Shown here: positions 1 through 8,078 of the stretch, in pieces
Layout: each line of letters starts with the position of its first letter
Position numbering within the stretch: the stretch's first letter is position 1
Assembly (NCBI GenBank): GCA_041658185.1
Contig: JBBAAR010000004.1
Span: 113,137-177,136, forward strand
Length of the DNA stretch: 64,000 nt
DNA from: UBA8919 sp041658185
GTDB lineage: Bacteria > Elusimicrobiota > UBA8919
Direction: 5' to 3'
Program-made: the position numbers and the translations under genes
The notes under the pieces: model-generated
What the model was told of the DNA's origin: nothing
The model's database searches: none
Seen by the model: the letters and a program-made list of their open reading frames with translations, nothing else

Positions 1-2
1 TT

Positions 3-725
3 TTGCTCGAAAAGGATGTATCTGATATGAGGGCGTCATTCAATAAAGATATATCTGCTATGGGAGAGTCAATCAGTAAAGAAATGTCTGCTATGCGTGA
101 TATTAATATCAAACAGAATACTGATATACAAGTGATTGATATAAGAAGAAAAATAATGGAATGTTATAGAACGAAAGATTATGGTTATGCACTCAAGTAT
201 ATTGAAAAGGGATTAGAAATTATTAAAGATGATATCGACTTTTTAAGAAATAAAGCAGAATGCTTTGTAAAATTAAGAAAATATGATGATTCTATTAAGC
301 TGTATGAGAAAATTTATTTAAAAGACAATGAAAATGTTTCCATAATATCTAATCTTATTGAGCTGTATCTTTTAAAAGAAAAATTTGATAAATCCAATGA
401 ACTTATCGTTAAGCATAAAAAGTTGTTAGAACCAAAGAAAAACTTAATTGTATATTATGATTTTCTAAAATGGTATTTAATGAAAAAAGAAAAAGAATTA
501 TTAAGTTCTTTGAATGATTTCTTGAAATTAGATAGTGTTAAAAAGAATATTAATATTAGATGCAATTATATAGGAGCATGGGATTTTTCAGATTTATATT
601 ATGTTATTGAAAGAAAAGAAAACGATAAATTAAAGATGTTATTGATGGAAATCGTAAAAATGCTTAAAGGTGAAATAACAGCAGGAGAATTGCAAAAATA
701 CATCCTTGACAATGGGTTGAATTAA
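3..725 (+). CDS. TPR/coiled-coil protein, probably cut by window edge
   Basis: The reading frame is open to the left edge, so the TTG at position 3 is only a placeholder and the N-terminus is probably missing. The first 40 residues hold Met/Ser-rich heptads (DISAM, ISKEMSAM) typical of a coiled coil. From about residue 50 to 160 the protein is helical with TPR-like spacing (for example YALKYIEKGLEI and YDDSIKLYEKIYLKDNENV). No enzymatic motif is visible. It probably acts as a scaffold or partner-binding protein. The gene is markedly more AT-rich than the housekeeping genes further on, as is the restriction-modification pair that follows, which fits an accessory region. Confidence 0.6.
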   Translation: MLEKDVSDMRASFNKDISAMGESISKEMSAMRDINIKQNTDIQVIDIRRKIMECYRTKDYGYALKYIEKGLEIIKDDIDFLRNKAECFVKLRKYDDSIKLYEKIYLKDNENVSIISNLIELYLLKEKFDKSNELIVKHKKLLEPKKNLIVYYDFLKWYLMKKEKELLSSLNDFLKLDSVKKNINIRCNYIGAWDFSDLYYVIERKENDKLKMLLMEIVKMLKGEITAGELQKYILDNGLN

Positions 726-800
726 AAAGAAACAAAAGGAACAGGAAGGGAAAAAGCGGAAAAAGGGGACGGGTCCAATAAAAAATTAAGAAAAACATAA

Positions 801-1406
801 ATGGATAAATTAGAAATTCAAAATATCTCGGAAGATATCTCAAGATTGCGGGGAATTTTTAAGGAGTTAATAAAAATTTTGCCGGCGTTTAGTATTACAG
901 ATGAGAAAATTTTGCCATATGGATTGAAACCCCATACTCGTTCTGTTAGTTGGATTGTTGAACAGGTAATTGTCCAACAAACAAAATATAATGCTAAAAA
1001 GTTAGGACTTATTGATGTTGATTTTAGCATGCCCGATACTTGCCTGCATGATTGTGTAATTAAAACTGAAAAAGATATTTATTATGTAAATGTGAAAATC
1101 AGCAATGCGGGAGAAAAAAAGCAAAACAAAAATGATATTGCCGCCGTAGAAAAACTGTATATGCAATACAACAGCAACCCGGCATATAATTTAATTTATG
1201 CTTGTTTCGGCATTCATTTCCAGAATGTCAATATCCACTTTGACCCGGATTATTTATATGTTTTTTCACCGCAGTTTTTACCGATATATGTAAATCCCCG
1301 CAATGATAAAATTCAGGCATATTATAAACATCCTCCTCAGTATAGAACACGGGAAAAGTTTTTATCCTTGTTGCAGAAAAAATCAAAAAGCATCGTGTTA
1401 AAATGA
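801..1406 (+). CDS. Putative type II restriction endonuclease
   Basis: A 201-residue protein whose stop codon overlaps the start of a DNA methyltransferase (ATGA overlap at 1403), the classic layout of a compact type II restriction-modification system. Around residues 75-97 an acidic residue is followed by a strand ending YYVNVKIS, which could be the D...(D/E)xK-type core of a PD-(D/E)xK nuclease, though the motif is weak. The C-terminus is rich in basic and aromatic residues (YYKHPPQYRTREKF). I do not recognise the recognition specificity. No Shine-Dalgarno sequence stands before the ATG. Function is inferred mainly from the coupled methyltransferase. Confidence 0.6.
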   Translation: MDKLEIQNISEDISRLRGIFKELIKILPAFSITDEKILPYGLKPHTRSVSWIVEQVIVQQTKYNAKKLGLIDVDFSMPDTCLHDCVIKTEKDIYYVNVKISNAGEKKQNKNDIAAVEKLYMQYNSNPAYNLIYACFGIHFQNVNIHFDPDYLYVFSPQFLPIYVNPRNDKIQAYYKHPPQYRTREKFLSLLQKKSKSIVLK

Positions 1407-2245
1407 ATAAATACTTGAATCACATTTTTAATGAAGATGTTTTGAAAGGTATCAACAAAATACCTGATAATTCCGTTGATTTGATAGTTACCGACCCGCC
1501 GTATTGTTTGGGCAAAGATTACGGTAATAATTCGGATAAATTAAATCCGAAGGATTACTTGAATTGGTCTGAAAAATGGATTGCTGCGGTGATTCCAAAA
1601 TTAAAAGATACCGGAAGTTTTTACATTTTTCTTACATGGAAATACAGTCCTGAAATTTTTAGTTTTATGAAAACCAAGTTAACTATGATAAACGAAATTA
1701 TCTGGGATAGAAGAGTACCGAGTATGGGTGGGAGTACCAGAAAATTTTCTTCCGTTCACGACAACATCGGTTTTTTTGTCAAATCCAAAAAATACTATTT
1801 TGATATTGATGCGGTAAGAATTCCCTACGATGAAGCAACAAAAAAAGCGAGAACAAGGCCAAGATTTGTCGGTAAAAAATGGCTTGAGGTTGGCTACAAT
1901 CCGAAAGACATCTGGAGTGTCGCAAGAATTCACGCAGAATCTCCGGAAAGAGAAAATCACCCCACACAAAAACCATTAGAAGTTATTGAAAGGATTGTAA
2001 AAGTGAGTTCGCCGGAAAACGGAGTTGTTCTTGACCCGTTTATGGGGACGGGAACGACGGCGATTGCTTGTAAAAAACTTAATAGAAACTATGTGGGTTT
2101 TGAAATAAATGCCGAGTACTGCCGAACAATAGAAAAACGATTAAAAAATTCAACAGTTCAGTCGGATTTTTATGAAGATAAACCCGAAAAAAACCACAAA
2201 AAATATTATGGGGAGCAATTCTCTCTATTTCACGACGGTCGATAA
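1403..2245 (+). CDS. DNA methyltransferase (adenine-N6 or cytosine-N4), beta class
   Basis: A 280-residue SAM-dependent DNA amino-methyltransferase. The catalytic motif IV DPPY lies at residues 31-34, followed by the target-recognition region. The SAM-binding motif I, DPFMGTGTT, is near residue 212, and HPTQKPLEVIERIV precedes it (motif X). The order catalytic motif first, SAM motif last defines the beta class, as in M.RsrI and YhdJ. DPPY rather than SPPY favours adenine-N6 methylation. Translation is probably coupled to the upstream nuclease gene by the 4-base overlap. The recognition sequence cannot be read from the protein. Confidence 0.9.
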   Translation: MNKYLNHIFNEDVLKGINKIPDNSVDLIVTDPPYCLGKDYGNNSDKLNPKDYLNWSEKWIAAVIPKLKDTGSFYIFLTWKYSPEIFSFMKTKLTMINEIIWDRRVPSMGGSTRKFSSVHDNIGFFVKSKKYYFDIDAVRIPYDEATKKARTRPRFVGKKWLEVGYNPKDIWSVARIHAESPERENHPTQKPLEVIERIVKVSSPENGVVLDPFMGTGTTAIACKKLNRNYVGFEINAEYCRTIEKRLKNSTVQSDFYEDKPEKNHKKYYGEQFSLFHDGR

Positions 2246-2265
2246 AGAGAACAGGAATTACGTTT

Positions 2266-2454
2266 ATGGCAATTAAGGAATGGATACAACTTACATTACA
2301 TGAAATGGTTGATGAAATTATTTGTGCGATTAGAAAAGAGGTCGGTGCGGGGTTTTTAACCCCAAAGAGCAATAAAGAAATTGAAAAAATAATCCGGAAA
2401 TATGGAAAAGAAATATTTTTCGCTCAAAATGAAGATACAAAAAAAATAAAATAA
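2266..2454 (+). CDS. Small hypothetical protein
   Basis: A 62-residue, mostly helical, Lys/Glu-rich protein lying 20 bp after the methyltransferase and 17 bp before the next gene, so it is probably in the same transcript. It might be a small accessory of the restriction-modification locus, but nothing in it resembles the helix-turn-helix of a controller protein. No domain is recognised. Confidence 0.5.
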   Translation: MAIKEWIQLTLHEMVDEIICAIRKEVGAGFLTPKSNKEIEKIIRKYGKEIFFAQNEDTKKIK

Positions 2455-2471
2455 CAGGAGAGGTAACGGTT

Positions 2472-2948
2472 ATGAGTATTCAGAACGAACCGTGTTGCTG
2501 TCCGAAGTTTAATCCGGAGCCGTGGGACAAAAAAGAAATAAACTGGAAAGACAAGTTGTTTATCAAAGATTCCGTAAAAAGTTTTCTTCATATTCCGATT
2601 AATTTCGGTAGCGTTGTAAAAAGAAATATGAACAAGATTGAAATTTCCGTCGCACTCAACCCGGATAATATAATGCTTTCAGACGAAAAATCGCTATGGG
2701 GCAGCGACCTTTACATTGCAGTCAGCAAAGAAATTCCTGACGCAAAAAACGAGAAAATATCAGGTACGTTTCTTACAAAAGTTTTTGAGGGTCCTTTTCA
2801 GAATTGCGGGAAGTGGATAAAAGAAATGAACGGATACGTTAAATCAAAGGGCAAGGAAACTAAAAAAATATATATGTGGTACACTACCTGCCCCAAATGC
2901 GCAAAGATTTACGGCAAGAACTACGTCGTTATATTTGCAATGATTTAA
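2472..2948 (+). CDS. Conserved hypothetical protein with CCCPKF/PEPWD N-terminus
   Basis: 158 residues with a good ribosome-binding site (AGGAGAGG). The N-terminus contains CCCPKFNPEPWD followed by NWKDKLFIKD and FLHIPINFGSV. I recall this pattern from a widespread family of uncharacterised proteins often mislabelled 'hydrolase'. Cysteines at 8-10, plus a CPKC pair near residue 138, might bind metal. No catalytic assignment is safe. It is a single compact domain without signal peptide or membrane segment. Confidence 0.65.
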   Translation: MSIQNEPCCCPKFNPEPWDKKEINWKDKLFIKDSVKSFLHIPINFGSVVKRNMNKIEISVALNPDNIMLSDEKSLWGSDLYIAVSKEIPDAKNEKISGTFLTKVFEGPFQNCGKWIKEMNGYVKSKGKETKKIYMWYTTCPKCAKIYGKNYVVIFAMI

Positions 2949-2960
2949 AAAGTAATTAAA

Positions 2961-3932
2961 ATGGAAAAAGCATTTTTATCTATTGATGTCGCCGGCTCAA
3001 CAATAATAAAACACGGTACGACTGCCGAGCGTATTTCAATCACTTTTTCAAATTATCATAGTTATGTTTCACAGATAATAAACAAAAACGAAGGTACGGT
3101 AGTCGTAATTTCCGGAGACGGCGTGATGGCGCATTTTCCAACGGCGGATAATGCCGTTGCAGCCGCTTTCAAAATTCAGTCGGGAATGGGAAAATTTAAC
3201 AGGAGTCAGAACAAACTTCCGTTCCCGTTGCGTCTCAGAATTGGCATAAGTTTCGGCGTGATTGGAAAATTGAAAATTACAGGTAAAGATACTCATATGC
3301 TGCTGGATGCAGCAGGTACGGTTCAAAAGGACGGTGTGCCGGGCAACGTCAATATCTCTTACGATACTTTTTATAACCTGAAAAAATATAAAAAAGATTT
3401 TACGTATTACAAAACCAGCGAAGTTTTGAAAACAACATTGTACGTCAATAAACCCCGTCCGCACTGGGGCCCGGAATTGGTCGGGAAAGCGGATGCCGTA
3501 CATTATACCAAAGGTTATGATTTCCTGAACCAGATGAGATATTCTGAAGCGGAAAAAGAGTTTAAACGGGCACTGAAAGAAGCGGGAAAAACAAAAGACC
3601 TGAAATGGATTTCGTCTTGTTTGCACGGGCTGTGTTATTCGCTCGGTCGCCAGAGAAAAAACAAGGAAAAAATACCGCTGACTTTAAGGCATATTGAAAC
3701 CGAGAGAAAAATAGGCGACAGAAAAACGTTGGTTATTTCCCTTAGAAATCTTTTTTATGCATATAAATGGCTGTCACGGGATTTGGAAAGGGAACAGAAA
3801 TTTACCGAAGCATTATGCTATCTTGAAAAAGCTTTGTCGGTAGCCAACGAGATAGATGATGAATATCTGATAAAAGACGTTAGTATTGACATGAACGACT
3901 TAAAATCTTATCTGACTTCAAAAAGAATTTAA
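2961..3932 (+). CDS. Class III adenylate/guanylate cyclase-domain protein with C-terminal helical repeats
   Basis: 323 residues. Residues 1-140 match the nucleotide cyclase fold: FLSIDVAGST with the first metal aspartate, then GDGVMAHFPTADNAVAAA and LRIGISFG. Residues 175-310 are TPR-like helices (YSEAEKEFKRALKEAG, FTEALCYLEKALSVANEI). In family members the cyclase domain makes cAMP or cGMP. Here the second metal-binding aspartate may be the one in SGDG, but the adenine-specifying residues are not clear, so activity is uncertain. It could be a non-catalytic signalling scaffold. Soluble; no membrane segment. Confidence 0.75.
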   Translation: MEKAFLSIDVAGSTIIKHGTTAERISITFSNYHSYVSQIINKNEGTVVVISGDGVMAHFPTADNAVAAAFKIQSGMGKFNRSQNKLPFPLRLRIGISFGVIGKLKITGKDTHMLLDAAGTVQKDGVPGNVNISYDTFYNLKKYKKDFTYYKTSEVLKTTLYVNKPRPHWGPELVGKADAVHYTKGYDFLNQMRYSEAEKEFKRALKEAGKTKDLKWISSCLHGLCYSLGRQRKNKEKIPLTLRHIETERKIGDRKTLVISLRNLFYAYKWLSRDLEREQKFTEALCYLEKALSVANEIDDEYLIKDVSIDMNDLKSYLTSKRI

Positions 3933-3969
3933 AGTCAGATGGTTTTAAAATTTACATCCGGAGAAAAAA

Positions 3970-5172
3970 ATGGTTGAACAGGAATTTTTGAAAAAGTTGG
4001 CGACGAAGACGGACAGCAAAATAGTTTTAATCGTGATGGACGGGCTCGGCGGTTGCCAGAACGAAACAGGGAAAACGGAACTTGAGGCGGCAAATCATCC
4101 GAATATGGATGCGCTTGCAAAAAAATCTATTTGCGGGTTATCCGACCCGATTTCAGCAGGCATTACGCCCGGCAGCGGTCCCGCGCACCTTTCGCTTTTC
4201 GGCTACGACCCGTTGAAGCACGAAATCGGCCGCGGTCTCCTTGACACTCTCGGCATAGATTTTCAGTTTACTCCCGACGACCTTGCCGCCCGCGGGAACT
4301 ATTGCACCGTTGATGATAACGGCTTCATCACCGACCGCCGCGCCGGAAGAATTTCAACCGAAAAAAATATTGCACTGTGCAAAAAACTTGACGGTATGGA
4401 AATTGACGGCGTTAAAATTTTTGCGATGCCGGTCAAAGAGCACAGGTTTTCCGTAATTTTCAGAGGGAAAAATCTTTCGGATAAACTTTTGGACAGCGAC
4501 CCGCAAAAAGAGGGGCTAAAATCATTGGATGCCGTTGCAACAGAAAAATCTGCGGCGTCATCGGCAAAAATCGTCAATAAATTCATCCAGAAAGCAAAAG
4601 AAATTCTAAAAAATGAACATCCGGCGAATATGGTTTTGCTGCGCGGGTTTTCAAAAATGGTTGACCTGCCGAAATTTCAGGACGTCTACAAACTTAATCC
4701 TGTCTGCATCGCGATTTACCCGATGTATAAAGGGCTTGCCCGTCTTTGCGGAATGGATGTTATTAAAGGTTGCGAGACCATTGAGTCGGAATTTGAGACG
4801 CTTACAAAAAATTTTAATAAGTATGATTTCTTTTACATCCACATAAAACAGACCGATTCTTCCGGCGAGGACGGGGATTTTCAGAGAAAGTTAAAAGTGA
4901 TTGAGCAGGTTGACAGAGTTATTCCGCTATTGACAAATCTAAACCCTGATGTTATAATAATCACCGGCGACCATTCAACGCCTGCGGTGCACGCCGGACA
5001 CTCATGGCATCCCGTTCCGGTTTTGATTTATTCAAAAAAGTGCAGGTTTGATAAGGTTGAAAGGTTCTCGGAAATTGACTGTATTGCCGGAGGTTTGGGG
5101 CGGATTAACGCAAGGGATGTGATGCCGCTGGCACTTTCAAACGCCGGGAAATTGTTAAAATACGGAGCATAA
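3970..5172 (+). CDS. apgM: 2,3-bisphosphoglycerate-independent phosphoglycerate mutase, archaeal type
   Basis: 400 residues, the usual length of the ApgM family, which interconverts 3- and 2-phosphoglycerate in glycolysis and gluconeogenesis. Family motifs are present: VLIVMDGLGG with the metal-binding aspartate near residue 23, ITPGSGPAHLSLFGYDP with the expected phosphorylated serine, and GDHSTPAVHAGHSWHPVPVLI supplying metal ligands near the C-terminus. The start ATG follows GGAG. This enzyme belongs to the alkaline phosphatase superfamily and is unrelated to the bacterial dPGM. Confidence 0.93.
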   Translation: MVEQEFLKKLATKTDSKIVLIVMDGLGGCQNETGKTELEAANHPNMDALAKKSICGLSDPISAGITPGSGPAHLSLFGYDPLKHEIGRGLLDTLGIDFQFTPDDLAARGNYCTVDDNGFITDRRAGRISTEKNIALCKKLDGMEIDGVKIFAMPVKEHRFSVIFRGKNLSDKLLDSDPQKEGLKSLDAVATEKSAASSAKIVNKFIQKAKEILKNEHPANMVLLRGFSKMVDLPKFQDVYKLNPVCIAIYPMYKGLARLCGMDVIKGCETIESEFETLTKNFNKYDFFYIHIKQTDSSGEDGDFQRKLKVIEQVDRVIPLLTNLNPDVIIITGDHSTPAVHAGHSWHPVPVLIYSKKCRFDKVERFSEIDCIAGGLGRINARDVMPLALSNAGKLLKYGA

Positions 5173-5208
5173 AAGTCGTTCGGCTCCAAGAAAAAATAGG
5201 AAGGTAAA

Positions 5209-5553
5209 ATGTACGGATTTGTTTTGACTGTTCACATCATCGTCAGTTGCGGTTTGATTTTGATTGTGCTTTTGCAGGCGGGAAAAGGTGCGGGCATTTC
5301 GGGACTTTTCGGCGGCGGGGGAAATGAAGCCGTTTTTGGCGGTAACACTACGCCTGCCATCATAAAAAAATTTACGACAACAATGGCTGTTCTTTTTATG
5401 ATAACATCACTGTTTTTAACGGTAATCGGTTCAAAATTAAGAACGAGGTCTTTGGCTGAAAGGATTCCACCGGCGCCTGCCGAGACACAGCAACAGCAAC
5501 CTGCTCCTACGGATAATGTTCCTGCTGCACCGTCGGCACCGACACAGCCGTAA
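5209..5553 (+). CDS. secG: Preprotein translocase subunit SecG
   Basis: 114 residues. Two membrane helices (about residues 3-22 and 54-74) flank the conserved LLQAGKGAGISGLFGGGG loop, diagnostic of SecG, which helps SecYE and SecA move proteins across the inner membrane. The C-terminal 40 residues are a low-complexity Pro/Gln/Ala tail (PAETQQQQPAP). GGAAGG precedes the ATG. Linkage to glycolytic genes and to tRNA-Leu is common for secG. Confidence 0.93.
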   Translation: MYGFVLTVHIIVSCGLILIVLLQAGKGAGISGLFGGGGNEAVFGGNTTPAIIKKFTTTMAVLFMITSLFLTVIGSKLRTRSLAERIPPAPAETQQQQPAPTDNVPAAPSAPTQP

Positions 5554-5556
5554 GGG

Positions 5557-5653
5557 CAAAGAAATAGTTTATACGAAAGAGAATTAGTTTAAACGACAGA
5601 GAATTGGTGAATTGGAAAAAAATCTAATTCTCTAATCTCTAATTCTCTGGTGT
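5557..5653. repeat. GAATTAG/CTAATTC dispersed element, copy 1
   Basis: The 5' half carries ATAGTTTATACGAAAGAG and AGAATTAG units. The 3' half carries the reverse-complement phrase CTAATTCTCTAATCTCT. The two halves can pair as a long, imperfect hairpin. Four relatives occur in other intergenic gaps of this window. It lies between secG and tRNA-Leu. Confidence 0.75.
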
Positions 5654-5658
5654 TTAAT

Positions 5659-5740
5659 GCTGGGGTGGCGGAATTGGCATACGCGCACGTTTGAGGGGCG
5701 TGTCCTTTACGGGATGCGGGTTCAAGTCCCGCCCCCAGCA
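5659..5740 (+). tRNA. tRNA-Leu (anticodon GAG)
   Basis: The acceptor arm GCTGGGG pairs with CCCCAGC, with discriminator A at 5740. The anticodon stem CACGT/GCGTG encloses TTGAGGG, giving GAG. A long variable arm and T-arm GCGGGTTCAAGTCCCGC are present, as expected for a class II tRNA. The 3' CCA is not encoded. Confidence 0.93.
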
Positions 5741-5790
5741 TGTCGCTTTCCAGAATTTTTTTCTTCGTTCTTTATAATAATGTAAATATT

Positions 5791-5862
5791 GCGGGAGTAG
5801 TTCAGTGGTAGAATGTCTCGTTGCCAACGAGAAGGTCGCGGGTTCGAGCCCCGTCTCCCGCT
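5791..5862 (+). tRNA. tRNA-Gly (anticodon GCC)
   Basis: GCGGGAG pairs with CTCCCGC, with discriminator T. The anticodon loop is TTGCCAA. D-loop AGTTCAGTGGTAGA and T-loop GGTTCGAGCC are canonical. A TATAATAATG stretch about 20 bp upstream could be the -10 of its own promoter. Confidence 0.95.
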
Positions 5863-5867
5863 TTTTT

Positions 5868-5940
5868 GGTGCGGTACCCAAGTGGCTAAGGGAGCAGTCT
5901 GCAAAACTGTTATTCGCCGGTTCAAATCCGGCCCGCACCT
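5868..5940 (+). tRNA. tRNA-Cys (anticodon GCA)
   Basis: GGTGCGG pairs with CCGCACC. Discriminator U (T at 5940) is the identity base for cysteine. The anticodon loop CTGCAAA lies between GCAGT and ACTGT. It starts 6 bp after tRNA-Gly, so the two are probably co-transcribed. Confidence 0.92.
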
Positions 5941-5947
5941 GTGAAAA

Positions 5948-6048
5948 GCAGAGAATTAGAGAATCAGTTTATACGACAGAGGATTAGTTTCGTAGAAGCA
6001 ACTTACTTGTAGAATCTAATTCTCTAATTCTCTAATCTCTAATAACTA
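5948..6048. repeat. GAATTAG/CTAATTC dispersed element, copy 2
   Basis: Left arm: AGAATTAGAGAATCAG and GTTTATACGACAGAGG. Right arm: CTAATTCTCTAATTCTC. Same organisation as the copy before tRNA-Leu. It sits between tRNA-Cys and tRNA-Val. Confidence 0.75.
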
Positions 6049-6058
6049 AAAATGATTT

Positions 6059-6132
6059 GGGCGGTTAGCTCAGTTGGTTAGAGTACTTGCTCGACACGCA
6101 AGGGGTCACAGGTTCAAATCCTGTACCGCCCA
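6059..6132 (+). tRNA. tRNA-Val (anticodon GAC)
   Basis: GGGCGGT pairs with ACCGCCC, with discriminator A. The anticodon stem CTTGC/GCAAG encloses TCGACAC, giving GAC. The D-arm TAGCTCAGTTGGTTAGA and T-loop GGTTCAAATCC are canonical. thrS starts about 20 bp downstream. Confidence 0.95.
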
Positions 6133-6150
6133 TTTTTTTTGATAAATGAA

Positions 6151-7863
6151 ATGGATAAAAATAAACCTAATTTGGAAATTCTACGGCATTCAACCAGCCA
6201 TATAATGGCTCAGGCGGTAACAGAACTTTTTCCCGATACGAAACTTGCAATCGGTCCCGCGATAGAAGAAGGTTTTTATTACGATTTTGACACGCCCCAA
6301 TCGTTCAAACCCGAAGACCTTGAAAAAATAGAAAACAGGATGAAAGAAATCGTAAAAGACAATCACAAATTTGTCCGTTCAGAGATGACAAAAAAAGACG
6401 CGGTTGAATTTTTCAAAAAGAAAAACGAGCCGTATAAAATTGAACTGCTCAACGATATCGCCGACGAAAAGGTCTCGCTTTATCAGCATAGCACATTTGT
6501 TGATTTGTGCCGCGGACCCCATCTTGAAAGCACGAAAGAAATAAAACACTTCAAACTTTTATCAATTGCCGGCGCTTATTGGCGCGGCAGCGAAAAAAAT
6601 AAAATGCTCCAGAGGATTTACGGCACCGTTTTTCCGACCAAAGAAGAGATTGAACAATATCTTAAAAAACTGGACGAAGCAAAAAAGAGGGACCACCGCG
6701 TTCTTGGAAAATCGCTGGATTTGTTTTCCGTGCATGAGGAAATCGGAGCGGGCTTAATTCACTGGCATCCGAAAGGCGCAATTGTCCGTCAGCTCCTTGA
6801 AGATTTCTGGAAAAAAGAACATTCAAAAAACGGATACCAGATTGTTTGCACCCCGCACATAGCGTCTGAAGAAATTTACAAAATCAGCGGGCATCTTGAA
6901 AAATACTCAGATATGATTTATTCGCCGATGGATATCGACGGAAAGCCGTTTAGGGTCAAGCCGATGAACTGCCCGGGCCACATCCTTATTTTCAAAACAA
7001 AACTTCATTCTTACAGGGAACTTCCCGTCCGTTTTGCGGAAATGGGAGCCGTCTACAGACATGAACTTTCCGGCGTTTTACACGGACTTATGAGGGTCCG
7101 CGGATTTACCATTGACGATGCGCATATTTTTTGCACGAAAGAGCAGGTTGAAGATGAAATTATTTCCGTTTTTGATTTCACTGTGAAATTTCTGAAAAAA
7201 TTCGGATTTTCCGAGTTTGAAATCTTTCTTGCAACCCGTCCGGAAAAATATGTCGGTGAGATAGAAAAATGGGATTTAGCCACGGCGTCTCTTAAAAAAG
7301 CGCTTGAAAAAACCGGTTACAAATACGAAATTGACGAGGGCGGCGGAGCGTTTTACGGACCTAAAATTGATTTAAAAGTTAAAGATGTTTTGGGAAGGTC
7401 TTGGCAGTGTTCAACGATACAGTTTGATTTCAATCTCCCTGAAAGGTTTGATATAACTTATAGAAATTCCGAAGGCAAAGACGAAAAGGTCTTAATGGTT
7501 CACCGTGCGATTTTCGGTTCTTTGGAAAGGTTTTTCGGCGTTTTGATTGAACATTACGGCGGGGCTTTTCCCTTTTGGCTGGCACCCGTTCAGATAAAAA
7601 TTTTACCGATAACGGATGCGCAAATTGAATATGCCCAAAAGGTAAAAAATGAACTCGGGGATTTGCGGATTGAAATTGACTCAAGGAATGAAAAATTAAA
7701 CTACAAAATCCGCGAAGCACAGGTGGAAAAAATCCCGTACCTTTTAATTTTGGGCAAAAAAGAGCAATCATCAAACGAAGTTGCCGTAAGATTATACGGG
7801 GAAAATACTACGACCATAAAGGATATAAAAAAGTTTTTAGAAGAAATAAAAGAAATCACTTGA
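6151..7863 (+). CDS. thrS: Threonyl-tRNA synthetase lacking the TGS domain
   Basis: Charges tRNA-Thr. I chose ATG 6151 (570 residues); a TTG at 6139 in frame is possible. The sequence begins almost directly at the editing domain (HSTSHIMAQ with its HxxxH motif, CRGPHLEST), so the roughly 60-residue TGS domain of the ~640-residue enzyme is absent. The class II catalytic core follows: MNCPGH with the zinc cysteine near residue 275, YRHELSG (motif 2) and VMVHRAIFGSLERFF (motif 3). The anticodon-binding domain is at the C-terminus. TGS-less ThrRS exist in other bacteria, so it should be functional. Confidence 0.95.
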   Translation: MDKNKPNLEILRHSTSHIMAQAVTELFPDTKLAIGPAIEEGFYYDFDTPQSFKPEDLEKIENRMKEIVKDNHKFVRSEMTKKDAVEFFKKKNEPYKIELLNDIADEKVSLYQHSTFVDLCRGPHLESTKEIKHFKLLSIAGAYWRGSEKNKMLQRIYGTVFPTKEEIEQYLKKLDEAKKRDHRVLGKSLDLFSVHEEIGAGLIHWHPKGAIVRQLLEDFWKKEHSKNGYQIVCTPHIASEEIYKISGHLEKYSDMIYSPMDIDGKPFRVKPMNCPGHILIFKTKLHSYRELPVRFAEMGAVYRHELSGVLHGLMRVRGFTIDDAHIFCTKEQVEDEIISVFDFTVKFLKKFGFSEFEIFLATRPEKYVGEIEKWDLATASLKKALEKTGYKYEIDEGGGAFYGPKIDLKVKDVLGRSWQCSTIQFDFNLPERFDITYRNSEGKDEKVLMVHRAIFGSLERFFGVLIEHYGGAFPFWLAPVQIKILPITDAQIEYAQKVKNELGDLRIEIDSRNEKLNYKIREAQVEKIPYLLILGKKEQSSNEVAVRLYGENTTTIKDIKKFLEEIKEIT

Positions 7864-7887
7864 CAAATAAAGTTTTAATCGTATAAT
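7860..7887 (+). promoter_or_regulatory. Sigma70-type promoter for infC-rpmI-rplT
   Basis: TTGACA at 7860-7865 and TATAAT at 7882-7887, separated by 16 bp and both perfect consensus. The -35 overlaps the thrS stop codon. It drives the structured leader that follows. Confidence 0.85.
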
Positions 7888-7893
7888 ACCAGC

Positions 7894-7990
7894 AAAGATC
7901 CCGTTTTAGGGACACCTTAATCCAGTGGAGAAAAGGTGAATTTGCAGAAAGCAAATTTGACACAGATAGCCACTGGGCTGTCTTTTTTTG
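7894..7990 (+). promoter_or_regulatory. Structured infC leader with pseudoknot and intrinsic terminator
   Basis: CACCTT (7913-7918) pairs with AAGGTG (7933-7938). The loop contains CCAGTGG (7922-7928), which is exactly complementary to CCACTGG (7970-7976), forming a pseudoknot. A further hairpin AATTTGC/GCAAATT lies at 7939-7957. The terminator GATAGCC/GGCTGTC (7965-7982) followed by seven T competes for the same CCACTGG bases. This mutually exclusive layout is what an attenuator needs. L20 autoregulates this operon through a pseudoknot in E. coli and an attenuator in Bacillus; L20 as ligand here is inference. Confidence 0.75.
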
Positions 7991-8078
7991 TAGAAGCACG
8001 GAACAGAAGCGGAACAAGACACAGAACAGTTCCGCGTCAGTTCCGTGTAATGAGCGTAGCGAATGGAGGTGGTGTAAA

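Noticed and set aside
5654..5987. Protein-coding frames across the tRNA cluster on both strands
   Set aside because: They are translations of tRNA genes and repeat elements, with no domain and no ribosome-binding sites.
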